Positions 17,627 to 26,528 of a stretch of 64,000 bases of DNA are shown piece after piece. Positions within the stretch are counted from its first letter, which is position 1, and every line of letters starts with the position of its first letter. Made by a program: the position numbers and the translations under genes. A model generated the notes under the pieces. The model worked only from the letters and a program-made list of their open reading frames with translations, did no database searches and was not told the origin of the DNA. The stretch spans positions 29,336-93,335 of the forward strand of contig JBAXND010000012.1 in the NCBI GenBank assembly GCA_037133915.1, written 5' to 3'. This DNA comes from Bacteroidota bacterium (GTDB lineage Bacteria > Bacteroidota > Bacteroidia > Bacteroidales > CAIWKO01).

Positions 17627-19621
17627 ATGAGCCGCAAAGAGAACATAGTGCCAATGGTTTATACGATCAGGGAACGTTGCAGAATATGCTACACCTGCGT
17701 AAGAGAATGCCCTGCAAAAGCGATAAAGATTGCCACCGGCCAGGCCGAGGTAATCCACTCGCGCTGCATTGGCTGCGGCAACTGTGTTAAAGTGTGTAGC
17801 CAGGATGCCAAGCAATACTACAAACGTGCCGATAAAGTGCTTGAACTGCTGCGTGCAAAAAAAGATGTGTACGCTTGCATAGCACCAAGCTTTCCTGCGG
17901 AATTCAGAGAGTTTGACGACTATAAAATTCTGGTTGGAATGATTCGGGCGCTTGGCTTCAGGAAAGTTCAGGAGGTATCTTTTGGTGCTGACCTCGTTGC
18001 CATCAAATACAAGGAACTGCTTGCACAGAACCAACTTGCAAGTTATATCTCATCTGATTGCCCCGGTATTGTGAATTTCATTGAAAAATACCACCCTGAC
18101 CTGACTAAAAATCTGGTTCCCGTGGTATCGCCGATGCAGGCCACAGCCAGAGTGATGCGACAACTATACGGTGATGATATCTATATTGTATTCATCGGCC
18201 CGTGTATTGCGAAGAAGAATGAAGGCGGCAGCGTTGATGAAGTAATAACCTTTCGTGAACTTCGTGAAATGTTCGCATTGCAGGGTGTCGCATCATTTGA
18301 CGTTGAACCTTCAGAATTTGATGGTCCGCTTGGCGGGCATGGTTCAATTTTTCCGGTTACAAGAGGCCTGTTGCATAACCTCCAACCCGAAGGTGATATC
18401 TTAAATAATAACTACGTAGTGGCAGATGGCAGACACAATTTTGTAGATGCTATTAAAGAGCTGGACTCAGGTCTGTTTTCAACTGACCTTCTGGAATTGC
18501 TCTGCTGCCATGGCTGTATTAAAGGAGTTGGTATGACTCCCGGTGGCAAGGTGTATTCACAGATGGATCAGGTCAAAAAATATGCTTCAGACAAGATCAG
18601 TAAAATGGATATGAAGGAATGGCAGAAGAACATTGACCGTTTCATCAGCCTTGACCTTGAAGAGAGCTTTGAAGCCAACGACCAGCGTATACTTATTGCA
18701 ACACCCGAAGAAATCAACAAGATTCTGAAATTTCTTGGAAAAGAAAGTATCAGCGATCACCTGAACTGCGGCGCGTGCGGCTATGATACCTGTGAAGAAC
18801 ATGCAATAGCAATTTTTAAAGGTATTGCCGAACAGGAAATGTGCCTGCCCTATACGATTGAAAAATTACATAAATACAATCAGGAGCTGGCACTCTCCAA
18901 TGAGAAACTTGCAAACATCAAGCTTGCGCTGAAGCAATCAGAAAAACTGGCTCATATGGGGCAGCTTTCGGCCGGCATTGCTCACGAGTTGAACAATCCG
19001 CTTGGAGTGGTGATTATGTATAGCAATATTTTACTGGAAGATTGTCCGAAAGATTCACAAATGCGTGAAGACTTAGAACTCATCGTACATCAGGCTGATC
19101 GTTGTAAGAATATTGTTGGCGGACTTCTGAATTTTGCAAGGACCAATCAGGTCAGATATGCCTCTGTGGCAATTGCAGCATTAGCCGACGAATGCGTTGA
19201 GTCGGTTATTGTGCCTGCAAATGTGGAACTCTGTGTTATCAATAATCTGGCAACTACCAATGCCATGCTTGACAGAGAACAGATGGTTCAGGCTATTACC
19301 AATCTCATCAAGAATGCCATCGAAGCCATGCCGCAGGGCGGTAAAATCGAAGTCATTCTTGAAGAAACACTGGACAATATTAAAATTAGCATACACGACA
19401 ACGGCACCGGCATTCCCAAAGAACATATGGAAAAACTCTTCACGCCTTTCTTTACAACAAAAGGCGTTGGAAAAGGCACCGGACTAGGCTTACCTACAGT
19501 TTATGGTATTATAAAAATGCATAAAGGCGACGTACATGTCGATTCCAATACCGACCCGGCGGAAGGCCCGACGGGCACAACATTCATCATTACTTTACCT
19601 AAAAGAAGAAACGAAATTTAA
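17627..19621 (+). CDS. H-cluster sensor fused to histidine kinase (HydS-like)
   Basis: 664 residues, no membrane segment. Order: 2[4Fe-4S] ferredoxin (Cys18/21/24/28 and 47/50/53/57), a short [FeFe]-hydrogenase domain (about 80-335), an ARLNC-type [4Fe-4S] motif (Cys381, 384, 389, 406), a coiled segment, then HisKA (His453 in AGIAHELNNPLG) and HATPase_c (KNAIEAM, DNGTGIP, GTGLGL). The four H-cluster Cys are kept (145, 193, 293, 297), but the proton-relay Cys before Cys145 is Asp144. Putative sensory [FeFe] hydrogenases are known to lose this relay Cys. I infer an H2- or redox-sensing kinase. It starts 1 bp after the hydA stop and is followed by receiver genes. Confidence 0.85.
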   Translation: MSRKENIVPMVYTIRERCRICYTCVRECPAKAIKIATGQAEVIHSRCIGCGNCVKVCSQDAKQYYKRADKVLELLRAKKDVYACIAPSFPAEFREFDDYKILVGMIRALGFRKVQEVSFGADLVAIKYKELLAQNQLASYISSDCPGIVNFIEKYHPDLTKNLVPVVSPMQATARVMRQLYGDDIYIVFIGPCIAKKNEGGSVDEVITFRELREMFALQGVASFDVEPSEFDGPLGGHGSIFPVTRGLLHNLQPEGDILNNNYVVADGRHNFVDAIKELDSGLFSTDLLELLCCHGCIKGVGMTPGGKVYSQMDQVKKYASDKISKMDMKEWQKNIDRFISLDLEESFEANDQRILIATPEEINKILKFLGKESISDHLNCGACGYDTCEEHAIAIFKGIAEQEMCLPYTIEKLHKYNQELALSNEKLANIKLALKQSEKLAHMGQLSAGIAHELNNPLGVVIMYSNILLEDCPKDSQMREDLELIVHQADRCKNIVGGLLNFARTNQVRYASVAIAALADECVESVIVPANVELCVINNLATTNAMLDREQMVQAITNLIKNAIEAMPQGGKIEVILEETLDNIKISIHDNGTGIPKEHMEKLFTPFFTTKGVGKGTGLGLPTVYGIIKMHKGDVHVDSNTDPAEGPTGTTFIITLPKRRNEI

Positions 19622-19632
19622 TATCATTCAAC

Positions 19633-20025
19633 ATGAAAACAACAAATTTTAAAGTGCTCATTGCCGACGATGATCCCGATTTTCTGACATTCCTTGAAAT
19701 GAACACGAAGAATATGGGACACGAAGTAATAGCTGTATCGAGCCAGAAAGAAGCTGAAGAAGAACTTGCAAAATGGAAACCCGATTTAGCCATCTTCGAC
19801 CTTATGATGGAAAACAAAGACAGCGGTTTTATCCTGAGTCATAAAGTAAAAAAACTCTATCCTGATGTTCCGGTAATTATAGCAACCGCCGTAACTGCAG
19901 AAACCGGACTCGTTTTCGGATTGAACAGCCCCGGCGAACGCACATGGATTAAAGCAGACCGTTATATCGACAAGAGTCTGCGCCCGGAACAATTGCACAA
20001 AGAAATCAACAGCCTGCTTAAATAA
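19633..20025 (+). CDS. Single-domain response regulator
   Basis: 130 residues, a receiver domain only. It has the acidic pair in IADDDPDF, the predicted phospho-Asp in IFDLMM, Thr in IIATA and a Lys in YIDKSL. A ~20-residue insert after the Thr position (GLNSPGERTWIKADR) resembles a longer one in REC2 of the 12507 protein, so the two are probably related. It lies 11 bp after the H-cluster sensor kinase and is its likely phospho-acceptor. With no output domain it must act by protein contact or in a phosphorelay. Confidence 0.85.
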   Translation: MKTTNFKVLIADDDPDFLTFLEMNTKNMGHEVIAVSSQKEAEEELAKWKPDLAIFDLMMENKDSGFILSHKVKKLYPDVPVIIATAVTAETGLVFGLNSPGERTWIKADRYIDKSLRPEQLHKEINSLLK

Positions 20026-20044
20026 TTTTACAAAATAGTGTATC

Positions 20045-21163
20045 ATGGAAAAGCTCGTAGTATTGGTTGTAGATGATGAATCGGGCATACGTTCCGGCAT
20101 CATCAGGATACTTAAGAATTATAGTGTCGGATTCCCTTTCATGGATGAAGATTTTGAATACGTGCTGCACGAAGCGGCCACCGGCGAGGAAGCGCTGAGT
20201 TTTATCCAGGAAAACAAAACTGATATTATCCTCCTTGATAACAAATTGCCCGGTATGCTTGGCATTGATGTTCTTGAGTACATCAACAAGAACAAGTACG
20301 ATATTCAGGTAATGATGATTACTTCGTATGCATCGCTCGAACTGGCAGTAAAAGCTACGCAGAACGGCGCCTACAATTTCGTACCCAAGCCTTTCACACC
20401 ACAGGAACTTAAATCTGCCATGGAAAATATCACCAAGCATTTGTTCCTGAAACGCATGACCAACAAGATGAATGAAGACGACAAAAGTCTTCGTCATCAG
20501 TTTCTCTCAGTACTTTCACATGAGCTAAAATCGCCGATTAATGCGGTTGAAGGATACCTGAATATGATGCAGGACAGGCAGGCCGGGAATAATATGGACG
20601 ATTACGCTCAAATGCTCGATCGTTCACTGATCCGTCTTAAAGGCATGCGCAGCCTCATTAATGACATGCTTGACCTGACCCGCATCGAGTCCGGAAAAAA
20701 CAACAGACACATCGGTGATGTAGATTTATTCGACGTTGCAAAATTCGCAATCGATACTTTTGACCCACTGGCGAAACAGAAAAATTTAAAAGTGTATTTT
20801 GACTCGCCCGAAAATCTGCACATCAATGCCGACCGTCAGGAAATGGAAATCATTTTGAATAACCTGATATCAAATGCTATCAAGTATAACAACGAAGGTG
20901 GGCAGATAAACATTATTTTAAAATCAACCGTTTCGGAAATAACCATTATTGTAGAAGATACCGGTATCGGAATGTCTGCAGATGATATTACGAAACTGTT
21001 TCATGAATTTGTCCGGATTAAAAACCTGAATACAAAAAATATTGTTGGCACCGGACTCGGTCTTTCGATTGTTAAAAAAATTGTTGAGATATACAACGGA
21101 ACCATAGACGTATCAAGCACTCCGGGCAAAGGAACCACATTCACAATTAATTTGCCAAGGTAA
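20045..21163 (+). CDS. Receiver-histidine kinase hybrid
   Basis: 372 residues, cytoplasmic. The N-terminal receiver (about 1-135) has VDDE, phospho-Asp in LLDNKLPG, Thr in MITSYAS and Lys in FVPKPF. It is followed by HisKA (His in SVLSHELKSP) and HATPase_c (SNAIKYNNEGG, DTGIGM, GTGLGLSIVKKI). A kinase with an N-terminal receiver is usually controlled by phosphorylation from another kinase. Here that could be the H-cluster sensor kinase, directly or via the single-domain regulator just upstream. Its own target is not evident in the operon. Confidence 0.86.
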   Translation: MEKLVVLVVDDESGIRSGIIRILKNYSVGFPFMDEDFEYVLHEAATGEEALSFIQENKTDIILLDNKLPGMLGIDVLEYINKNKYDIQVMMITSYASLELAVKATQNGAYNFVPKPFTPQELKSAMENITKHLFLKRMTNKMNEDDKSLRHQFLSVLSHELKSPINAVEGYLNMMQDRQAGNNMDDYAQMLDRSLIRLKGMRSLINDMLDLTRIESGKNNRHIGDVDLFDVAKFAIDTFDPLAKQKNLKVYFDSPENLHINADRQEMEIILNNLISNAIKYNNEGGQINIILKSTVSEITIIVEDTGIGMSADDITKLFHEFVRIKNLNTKNIVGTGLGLSIVKKIVEIYNGTIDVSSTPGKGTTFTINLPR

Positions 21164-21192
21164 ATATTCGCGCAAGCGTAAAATAAACAGCC

Positions 21193-22614
21193 ATGAAATT
21201 CACGCCACAAAATTACAGCATAACGGACGAAGCCCAAAAACCGTTCATTGATGATAAAGAGATAGAGGGCTTTCTGACCATTGAACCCACCGTGGCACAG
21301 GTGAGAGAAGTGATTGCGAAATCACTGTCGAAACACAGGCTCAGCATGGAGGAAACTGCCATCCTCATCAACGCCAACAGCCCGGAATCAGTAAAAGAAA
21401 TTATGGATGGCGCTCGCCGCCTGAAGCAGGAAATTTACGGAAACCGTATTGTTTTATTTGCACCGCTTTATGTAGGAAATTATTGTAAAAACAATTGCTC
21501 TTACTGCGGATTCAGATCAACAAATACTGACGCTATAAGGCACACGCTTAACCGTGCCGAGCTGAAAAAAAGCGTTGAAGCACTTGAAGATGAAGGACAG
21601 AAAAGGCTCATCCTCGTTTTTGGTGAACACGACGCCTACTCACCGGAATATATTGCCGATACGGTTCGCACCGTGTATGCCGTGAAACGCAGAAATGGTG
21701 AAATCCGCAGAGTGAACATCAATGCGGCACCAATGGAAATTGAAGGATATAAAGTGGTTAAGGAATCGGGCATTGGCACGTATCAGATATTTCAGGAAAC
21801 ATACCATAAACAAACCTACGCGAAATATCACCTTGGCGGAACAAAAGCAGATTATGAAAACAGGCTGATATCTCTGGATAAAGCTCAGATAGCCGGAATT
21901 GATGATGTTGGTATTGGTGTTTTGTTCGGACTGTACGACTGGAAATTTGAGTTGATGGCTTTATTGCGTCATGTAAATCATCTTGAAGCCTGCTTCAATG
22001 TAGGCCCGCACACAATATCCTTCCCAAGAATTCAGGAAGCCTCAGCAAGCACCGCAGGTACAGACCACAGAGTAAATGATGAGGACTTTCTTAAAATAAT
22101 TGCCATCCTCCGTCTTGCCGTTCCTTATACGGGACTTATTCTGACAGCCCGTGAACCGGAGCATATACGCAAACAGGTTCTCGAATTTGGAGTGTCCCAG
22201 ATTGATGCAGGCACAAAATTGGAGATTGGCGCGTATGCCGAAAACAAAGGCAAACGCCAGAATCTTAAGAAAGAACAGTTCAAAGTGAACGACGAGCGCT
22301 CACTTTCGGAAGTCATGGATGAGCTTATCACCAACGGATACCTTCCCTCCTTTTGTACATCTTGCTACCGTCAGGGACGAACCGGTGAGCACTTCATGGA
22401 GTTCTCAGTACCCGGCTTCATCAAACGCTTTTGTACCCCGAATGCTATGCTGACACTTGCTGAATACCTGCAGGATTATGCAACACAGGAAATAAAAGAA
22501 AAAGGCTGGAAACTCATCCGCGATCATTACGGGAAAGTTGATCTTGCTTTACAAGGCGAAGTATTAAACCGACTTGAGCGCATCAAAAATGGTGAGCGCG
22601 ACCTATATCTGTAA
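21193..22614 (+). CDS. hydG: [FeFe] hydrogenase H-cluster maturase HydG (tyrosine lyase)
   Basis: 473 residues, full length. A radical SAM enzyme that cleaves tyrosine to p-cresol and dehydroglycine, giving the CO and CN ligands of the H-cluster. The SAM cluster motif CxxxCxxC is Cys98, Cys102, Cys105 (CKNNCSYC). The C-terminal auxiliary cluster is seen in CTSC and the Cys about 22 residues later in KRFCTPN. It is the first of three maturase genes hydG-hydF-hydE. The gap 22615-22726 before hydF shows no promoter. Confidence 0.96.
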   Translation: MKFTPQNYSITDEAQKPFIDDKEIEGFLTIEPTVAQVREVIAKSLSKHRLSMEETAILINANSPESVKEIMDGARRLKQEIYGNRIVLFAPLYVGNYCKNNCSYCGFRSTNTDAIRHTLNRAELKKSVEALEDEGQKRLILVFGEHDAYSPEYIADTVRTVYAVKRRNGEIRRVNINAAPMEIEGYKVVKESGIGTYQIFQETYHKQTYAKYHLGGTKADYENRLISLDKAQIAGIDDVGIGVLFGLYDWKFELMALLRHVNHLEACFNVGPHTISFPRIQEASASTAGTDHRVNDEDFLKIIAILRLAVPYTGLILTAREPEHIRKQVLEFGVSQIDAGTKLEIGAYAENKGKRQNLKKEQFKVNDERSLSEVMDELITNGYLPSFCTSCYRQGRTGEHFMEFSVPGFIKRFCTPNAMLTLAEYLQDYATQEIKEKGWKLIRDHYGKVDLALQGEVLNRLERIKNGERDLYL

Positions 22615-22726
22615 TCCAAATAAAAACTGCCGAAATAATGCTATAAATCAGGATTCATCGATTTCACATGACATTAACCTTCGGTCTGAAATATTACAAT
22701 TAATTTTATAAAAGAGAGAAACGGCC

Positions 22727-23971
22727 ATGAAAGGAAAAGACAATAAACCACATATTGGTATCTTCGGAAGAAGGAACAACGGCAAAAGTTCGCTCATTAA
22801 TGCACTCATCGGGCAGGATATTGCTATTGTTTCCGAACAGCCCGGAACCACAACTGATCCGGTTAAAAAATCAATTGAGATATTTGGAATAGGTCCTGCA
22901 ATTATTGTAGATACTGCAGGTATTGATGATACCGGTGAACTCGGTCAAAAACGCATTGCAAAAACGCTTGAAGCAATGAAAACGGTTGATTGCGCGATTC
23001 TCGTCATCTCCGAAAACATCTTCAGCGACTTTGAAACCGGTCTTACGGCCCTCTTTGAAAAATACAATATTCCCTATTTTATTCTGCATAACAAATCGGA
23101 CCTCGAAACACTGAATGCCGCAACTATTGACAAAATAAGACAATTTTGCGATGCGCTTTATATTGATTTCAGTGCGGCACAACCCGATCATCTGGACGAT
23201 GTGGTTGAACTTTTGAAAAAAACCATCCCGGAGACAAGTTATCAAAACGTTAACTTATTTGAACATATTGTTAACTCTGGTGATCACGTACTTTTAGTCA
23301 CGCCTATTGATTCCGAAGCACCTGATGGCAGGATGATTCTTCCACAAATGATGGCGGTTCGCGATGCACTTGATAAAAACACCATTTGCACACTGGTTCG
23401 TGAAACCGAACTTGAAGCTGCTCTTGCAAAAGGTCCGGCACCGGCTGTTGTTGTAACCGACAGCCAGGCATTTGCTTTTGTCAGTTCAGTGGTTCCATCA
23501 AATGTCCCACTCACAAGTTTCAGCATTTTGTTTGCACGTATGAAAGGTGATTTTGAAAAATACCTGGAAGGCAGCATGCTTATAAGCGACTTGAAAGACG
23601 GGGATAAAATACTTATTCTGGAATCATGCACCCACAGAGTGAATTGTCTGGATATAGGACGTTTCAAACTTCCGGCATGGCTTAAAAATTTCACCGGGAA
23701 AAATCTGGAATTTGAAGTTGTCGCCGGTCATGATAACTGCAAAGAGCCGATTAAAAATTATGCACTGGTGATACAGTGCGGCGGATGTATGTTCACGCGC
23801 AAACAAGTGATTAATCGGCTGAAACCCTTTATTGACGAGGGTGTTCCGGTTTCAAATTATGGCATGGCCATCGCGTGGATAAACGGAATACTGCCCAGAG
23901 TAGTAAAACCTTTAGGCTTTGATATAACAGCAAGTACCAAATCAGCACAGCTTAATACTCCCGCGCTATGA
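22727..23971 (+). CDS. hydF: [FeFe] hydrogenase H-cluster maturation GTPase HydF
   Basis: 414 residues. HydF is the scaffold and GTPase that carries the binuclear precursor and transfers it to the hydrogenase. The G domain has P-loop GRRNNGKS (14-21), the G2/G3 region PGTTTDPV and DTAG, and NKSD for guanine. The C-terminal [4Fe-4S] site is seen as CTH near residue 304 and CGGC near 345. The His that often precedes the second pair in HydF is Gln here. The stop overlaps the hydE start (ATGA). Confidence 0.95.
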   Translation: MKGKDNKPHIGIFGRRNNGKSSLINALIGQDIAIVSEQPGTTTDPVKKSIEIFGIGPAIIVDTAGIDDTGELGQKRIAKTLEAMKTVDCAILVISENIFSDFETGLTALFEKYNIPYFILHNKSDLETLNAATIDKIRQFCDALYIDFSAAQPDHLDDVVELLKKTIPETSYQNVNLFEHIVNSGDHVLLVTPIDSEAPDGRMILPQMMAVRDALDKNTICTLVRETELEAALAKGPAPAVVVTDSQAFAFVSSVVPSNVPLTSFSILFARMKGDFEKYLEGSMLISDLKDGDKILILESCTHRVNCLDIGRFKLPAWLKNFTGKNLEFEVVAGHDNCKEPIKNYALVIQCGGCMFTRKQVINRLKPFIDEGVPVSNYGMAIAWINGILPRVVKPLGFDITASTKSAQLNTPAL

Positions 23972-25044
23972 CAAACACCGGCGAAATTTTTTCGAGGGAG
24001 CGACTGATCGAAATGCTCTCTCTTCACGAACCCAAAGCAATAGAATCTCTTTATGGCCTCGCCAAAAGTATCGCATACGAAACATTCCTCGGCGATGTGT
24101 ACATGCGAGGTCTGATAGAAGTATCCAACATCTGTGCTAAGAATTGTAACTACTGCGGCATTCGTGCCGATAATGGCAATATTCAACGTTACCTGATGCC
24201 CATCGAAAAAGTTGAAGAAGCAGCACAATTCGCTTTTGACAATAACCTTGGCTCGGTAGTAATTCAGTCGGGAGAGCGCAACGATAAAGCTTTTACAGAC
24301 TATCTCGACGATGTCATTAAAATGGTAATGAGAATATCTGACGGCAAGCTGGCAATTACGCTCTCTTGCGGTGAACAAACAGAAGAGACGTACCGACGCT
24401 GGTTCGAAAGCGGAGCCAAACGCTATCTGCTAAGAATAGAGACTACAAATATCGCGCTTTACAAAACCATTCATCCCAATAATAACAAACACAATTTCTC
24501 GCATCGGCTGGAAGCCTTGACAGCGCTCAAAGATATCGGGTACATTACCGGAACCGGCGTAATGATTGGCCTTCCGGGGCAAACCATTGCCGACCTGGCT
24601 GACGACTTGTTGTTTTTCCGCGATCTTGAAGTGGACATGGTGGGTATGGGACCTTATCTTGTGCATGCCGAAACACCTATGGCTGCAGATGAAGCCAAAC
24701 TTCTGCCCATAGAAAAACGCTTCGAACTTTCGATGAAGATGATTTCCGCTCTTCGAATTCTGATGCCCGATATCAATATTGCCGCGTCTACAGCTCTTCA
24801 GGCAATCAAGCCCGAAGGAAGGATGCTGGCGCTTCACAGCGGTGCAAACGTAATGATGCCCAACATTACGCCGGTTGAATTTACAGAAAACTATTTTCTC
24901 TATGACGGCAAACCGGGAACTACCGTTGAACCTGCTGAAAAACTTGAAGGAATAATAAGCGACATAAGGAAAGCCGGATTTAACCCATGTTTCAATGTTT
25001 CCGGAAACCCGCCACACTTCTACAGAACACAACAAACAGCCTAG
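23968..25044 (+). CDS. hydE: [FeFe] hydrogenase H-cluster maturase HydE
   Basis: 358 residues, radical SAM superfamily. HydE acts on the product of HydG to help form the azadithiolate-bridged diiron unit. The SAM cluster is Cys56, Cys60, Cys63 (CAKNCNYC), followed by the usual SAM-binding features (SGERND, then GVMIGLPGQ). It overlaps hydF by 4 bp and is 5 bp from hdrC, so maturase and Hdr genes are in one transcript. Confidence 0.95.
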   Translation: MTNTGEIFSRERLIEMLSLHEPKAIESLYGLAKSIAYETFLGDVYMRGLIEVSNICAKNCNYCGIRADNGNIQRYLMPIEKVEEAAQFAFDNNLGSVVIQSGERNDKAFTDYLDDVIKMVMRISDGKLAITLSCGEQTEETYRRWFESGAKRYLLRIETTNIALYKTIHPNNNKHNFSHRLEALTALKDIGYITGTGVMIGLPGQTIADLADDLLFFRDLEVDMVGMGPYLVHAETPMAADEAKLLPIEKRFELSMKMISALRILMPDINIAASTALQAIKPEGRMLALHSGANVMMPNITPVEFTENYFLYDGKPGTTVEPAEKLEGIISDIRKAGFNPCFNVSGNPPHFYRTQQTA

Positions 25045-25049
25045 AATAA

Positions 25050-25628
25050 ATGAGCCATAACGAACATCATACCGTTGACAATTCACTTGCCGGAAAAGTA
25101 AGGTCAGAAACAGACGTTTCAGCTCCACGCTGCTACCAGTGCGGCAAATGCTCTGCCGGCTGCCCCATGGCAGTGGAAATGGATCTTACTCCAAGCATGG
25201 TTTTGCGCAAACTGCAAACGGGAAATATTCAGGATGAAGACGATATTCTCCGTTCTATGTCCATCTGGTATTGCCTGAACTGTGAAACCTGTATTGCCCG
25301 CTGTCCGCAGGAAGTAGATATTCCGGTTATGATGGATTATTTGCGGTCACTTTCTATTAAAGAAGGTAAAGTGAATCCAAAAGCGAAGAAGATTCTTGCC
25401 TTTCATAAATCATTTCTCGATTCTATTAAACTGACCGGAAAGCTTAGCGAAATAGTACTGGTAGCCGATTACAAACTCCGCACTTTGGCGCTCACACAAG
25501 ACCTGAACAATATGCCGGGCATGATAGCCAAAGGCAAGCTGCACTTCATCCCCGAAAGAGTTAAAGGCATCAAAGCCATTAAAAATATCTTCAAAAATAC
25601 CATTGATAAAAAGGAGAAACAAAAATGA
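25050..25628 (+). CDS. hdrC: Heterodisulfide reductase-like subunit HdrC (first set)
   Basis: 192 residues with two [4Fe-4S] clusters (CYQCGKCSAGCP and CLNCETCIARCP) and an alpha-helical tail. HdrC passes electrons from HdrA to HdrB. It forms the start of hdrC-hdrB-hdrA and overlaps hdrB by 4 bp. No methanogen thiol cofactor genes are seen, so the final disulfide is not CoM-S-S-CoB. In sulfate reducers similar FlxABCD-HdrABC sets are linked to NADH and a DsrC-type protein. No dsrC lies in this window. Confidence 0.9.
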   Translation: MSHNEHHTVDNSLAGKVRSETDVSAPRCYQCGKCSAGCPMAVEMDLTPSMVLRKLQTGNIQDEDDILRSMSIWYCLNCETCIARCPQEVDIPVMMDYLRSLSIKEGKVNPKAKKILAFHKSFLDSIKLTGKLSEIVLVADYKLRTLALTQDLNNMPGMIAKGKLHFIPERVKGIKAIKNIFKNTIDKKEKQK

Positions 25629-26527
25629 GAATAGGTTTTTATCCGGGGTGCTCACTTACAGGTTCCTCGCGTGAATACAATGAATCCGTCAAGGCAATTG
25701 CTAAGGCTTTCAACATAACCTTCACGACGATTCCGGACTGGAATTGCTGTGGCGCTACAGCAGCACATAATCTTGACAAGATGTTATCGCTGTCGTTGCC
25801 TGCCCGTATTATTGCGCTGGCTGAAAAGGAAGGACTTACTGAAGTGGTTGTGCCCTGCGCTGCCTGTTACAACAGGCTTGAATCAACACGTTCGCATTTG
25901 GCCGAAAATCCAACGCTCCGCGCACAGGTGGCGGCAAATCTGGATATCGAATATCACGGCAACGTTAAAATTCTCAATGTAATTCAGTTCATTGAAAAAT
26001 ATATTACCCGGGATATTCATTACAAAATTCAACGAAATTTTTTCCAAAAAGTAGCATGTTACTACGGCTGTCTGCTTGTCAGACCGAGCAAAGTAGTAGG
26101 TTTCGACCGTGAAGAAGATCCCCAATCTATGGATAAGGTAATGAAATTGCTGGGCGCAGAATCAATAGACTGGGCTTTTAAAACAGAATGCTGCGGCGCC
26201 GGATTTTCAATTTCAAAAACACAAACCGTAGCGCGCCTCTCAGGAAATATTCTTGAAGATGCCGTGCTTCGTGGCGCAGAAGCGGTAATTGTAGCATGTC
26301 CCATGTGTCATTCTAATCTGGATATGCGCAGACCTGAGATTAATAATGCACTTAAAGAAAAAACTAACATTCCTGTATTGTACATCACACAGGCAATCGG
26401 CCTTGCCATCGGTATCGATGAGCATACACTGGGCCTGCACAGGCACTTTGTGCAAGTGAATACAAAAACGGTTACTATAGCTGACAGGGCTCACGTAATG
26501 GTGGAACCAACAAGCAAGGAGAACTAA
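25625..26527 (+). CDS. hdrB: Heterodisulfide reductase-like subunit HdrB (first set)
   Basis: 300 residues with two CCG domains, the ligands of the two noncubane [4Fe-4S] clusters that split disulfides. The N-terminal half has PGCS, DWNCCGA and PCAACY; the C-terminal half has YYGC, TECCGAG and ACPMCH. All Cys are present, so disulfide chemistry is expected. An AGGAG-type ribosome site precedes the start. The physiological disulfide is unknown. Confidence 0.92.
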   Translation: MRIGFYPGCSLTGSSREYNESVKAIAKAFNITFTTIPDWNCCGATAAHNLDKMLSLSLPARIIALAEKEGLTEVVVPCAACYNRLESTRSHLAENPTLRAQVAANLDIEYHGNVKILNVIQFIEKYITRDIHYKIQRNFFQKVACYYGCLLVRPSKVVGFDREEDPQSMDKVMKLLGAESIDWAFKTECCGAGFSISKTQTVARLSGNILEDAVLRGAEAVIVACPMCHSNLDMRRPEINNALKEKTNIPVLYITQAIGLAIGIDEHTLGLHRHFVQVNTKTVTIADRAHVMVEPTSKEN

Positions 26528-26528
26528 T

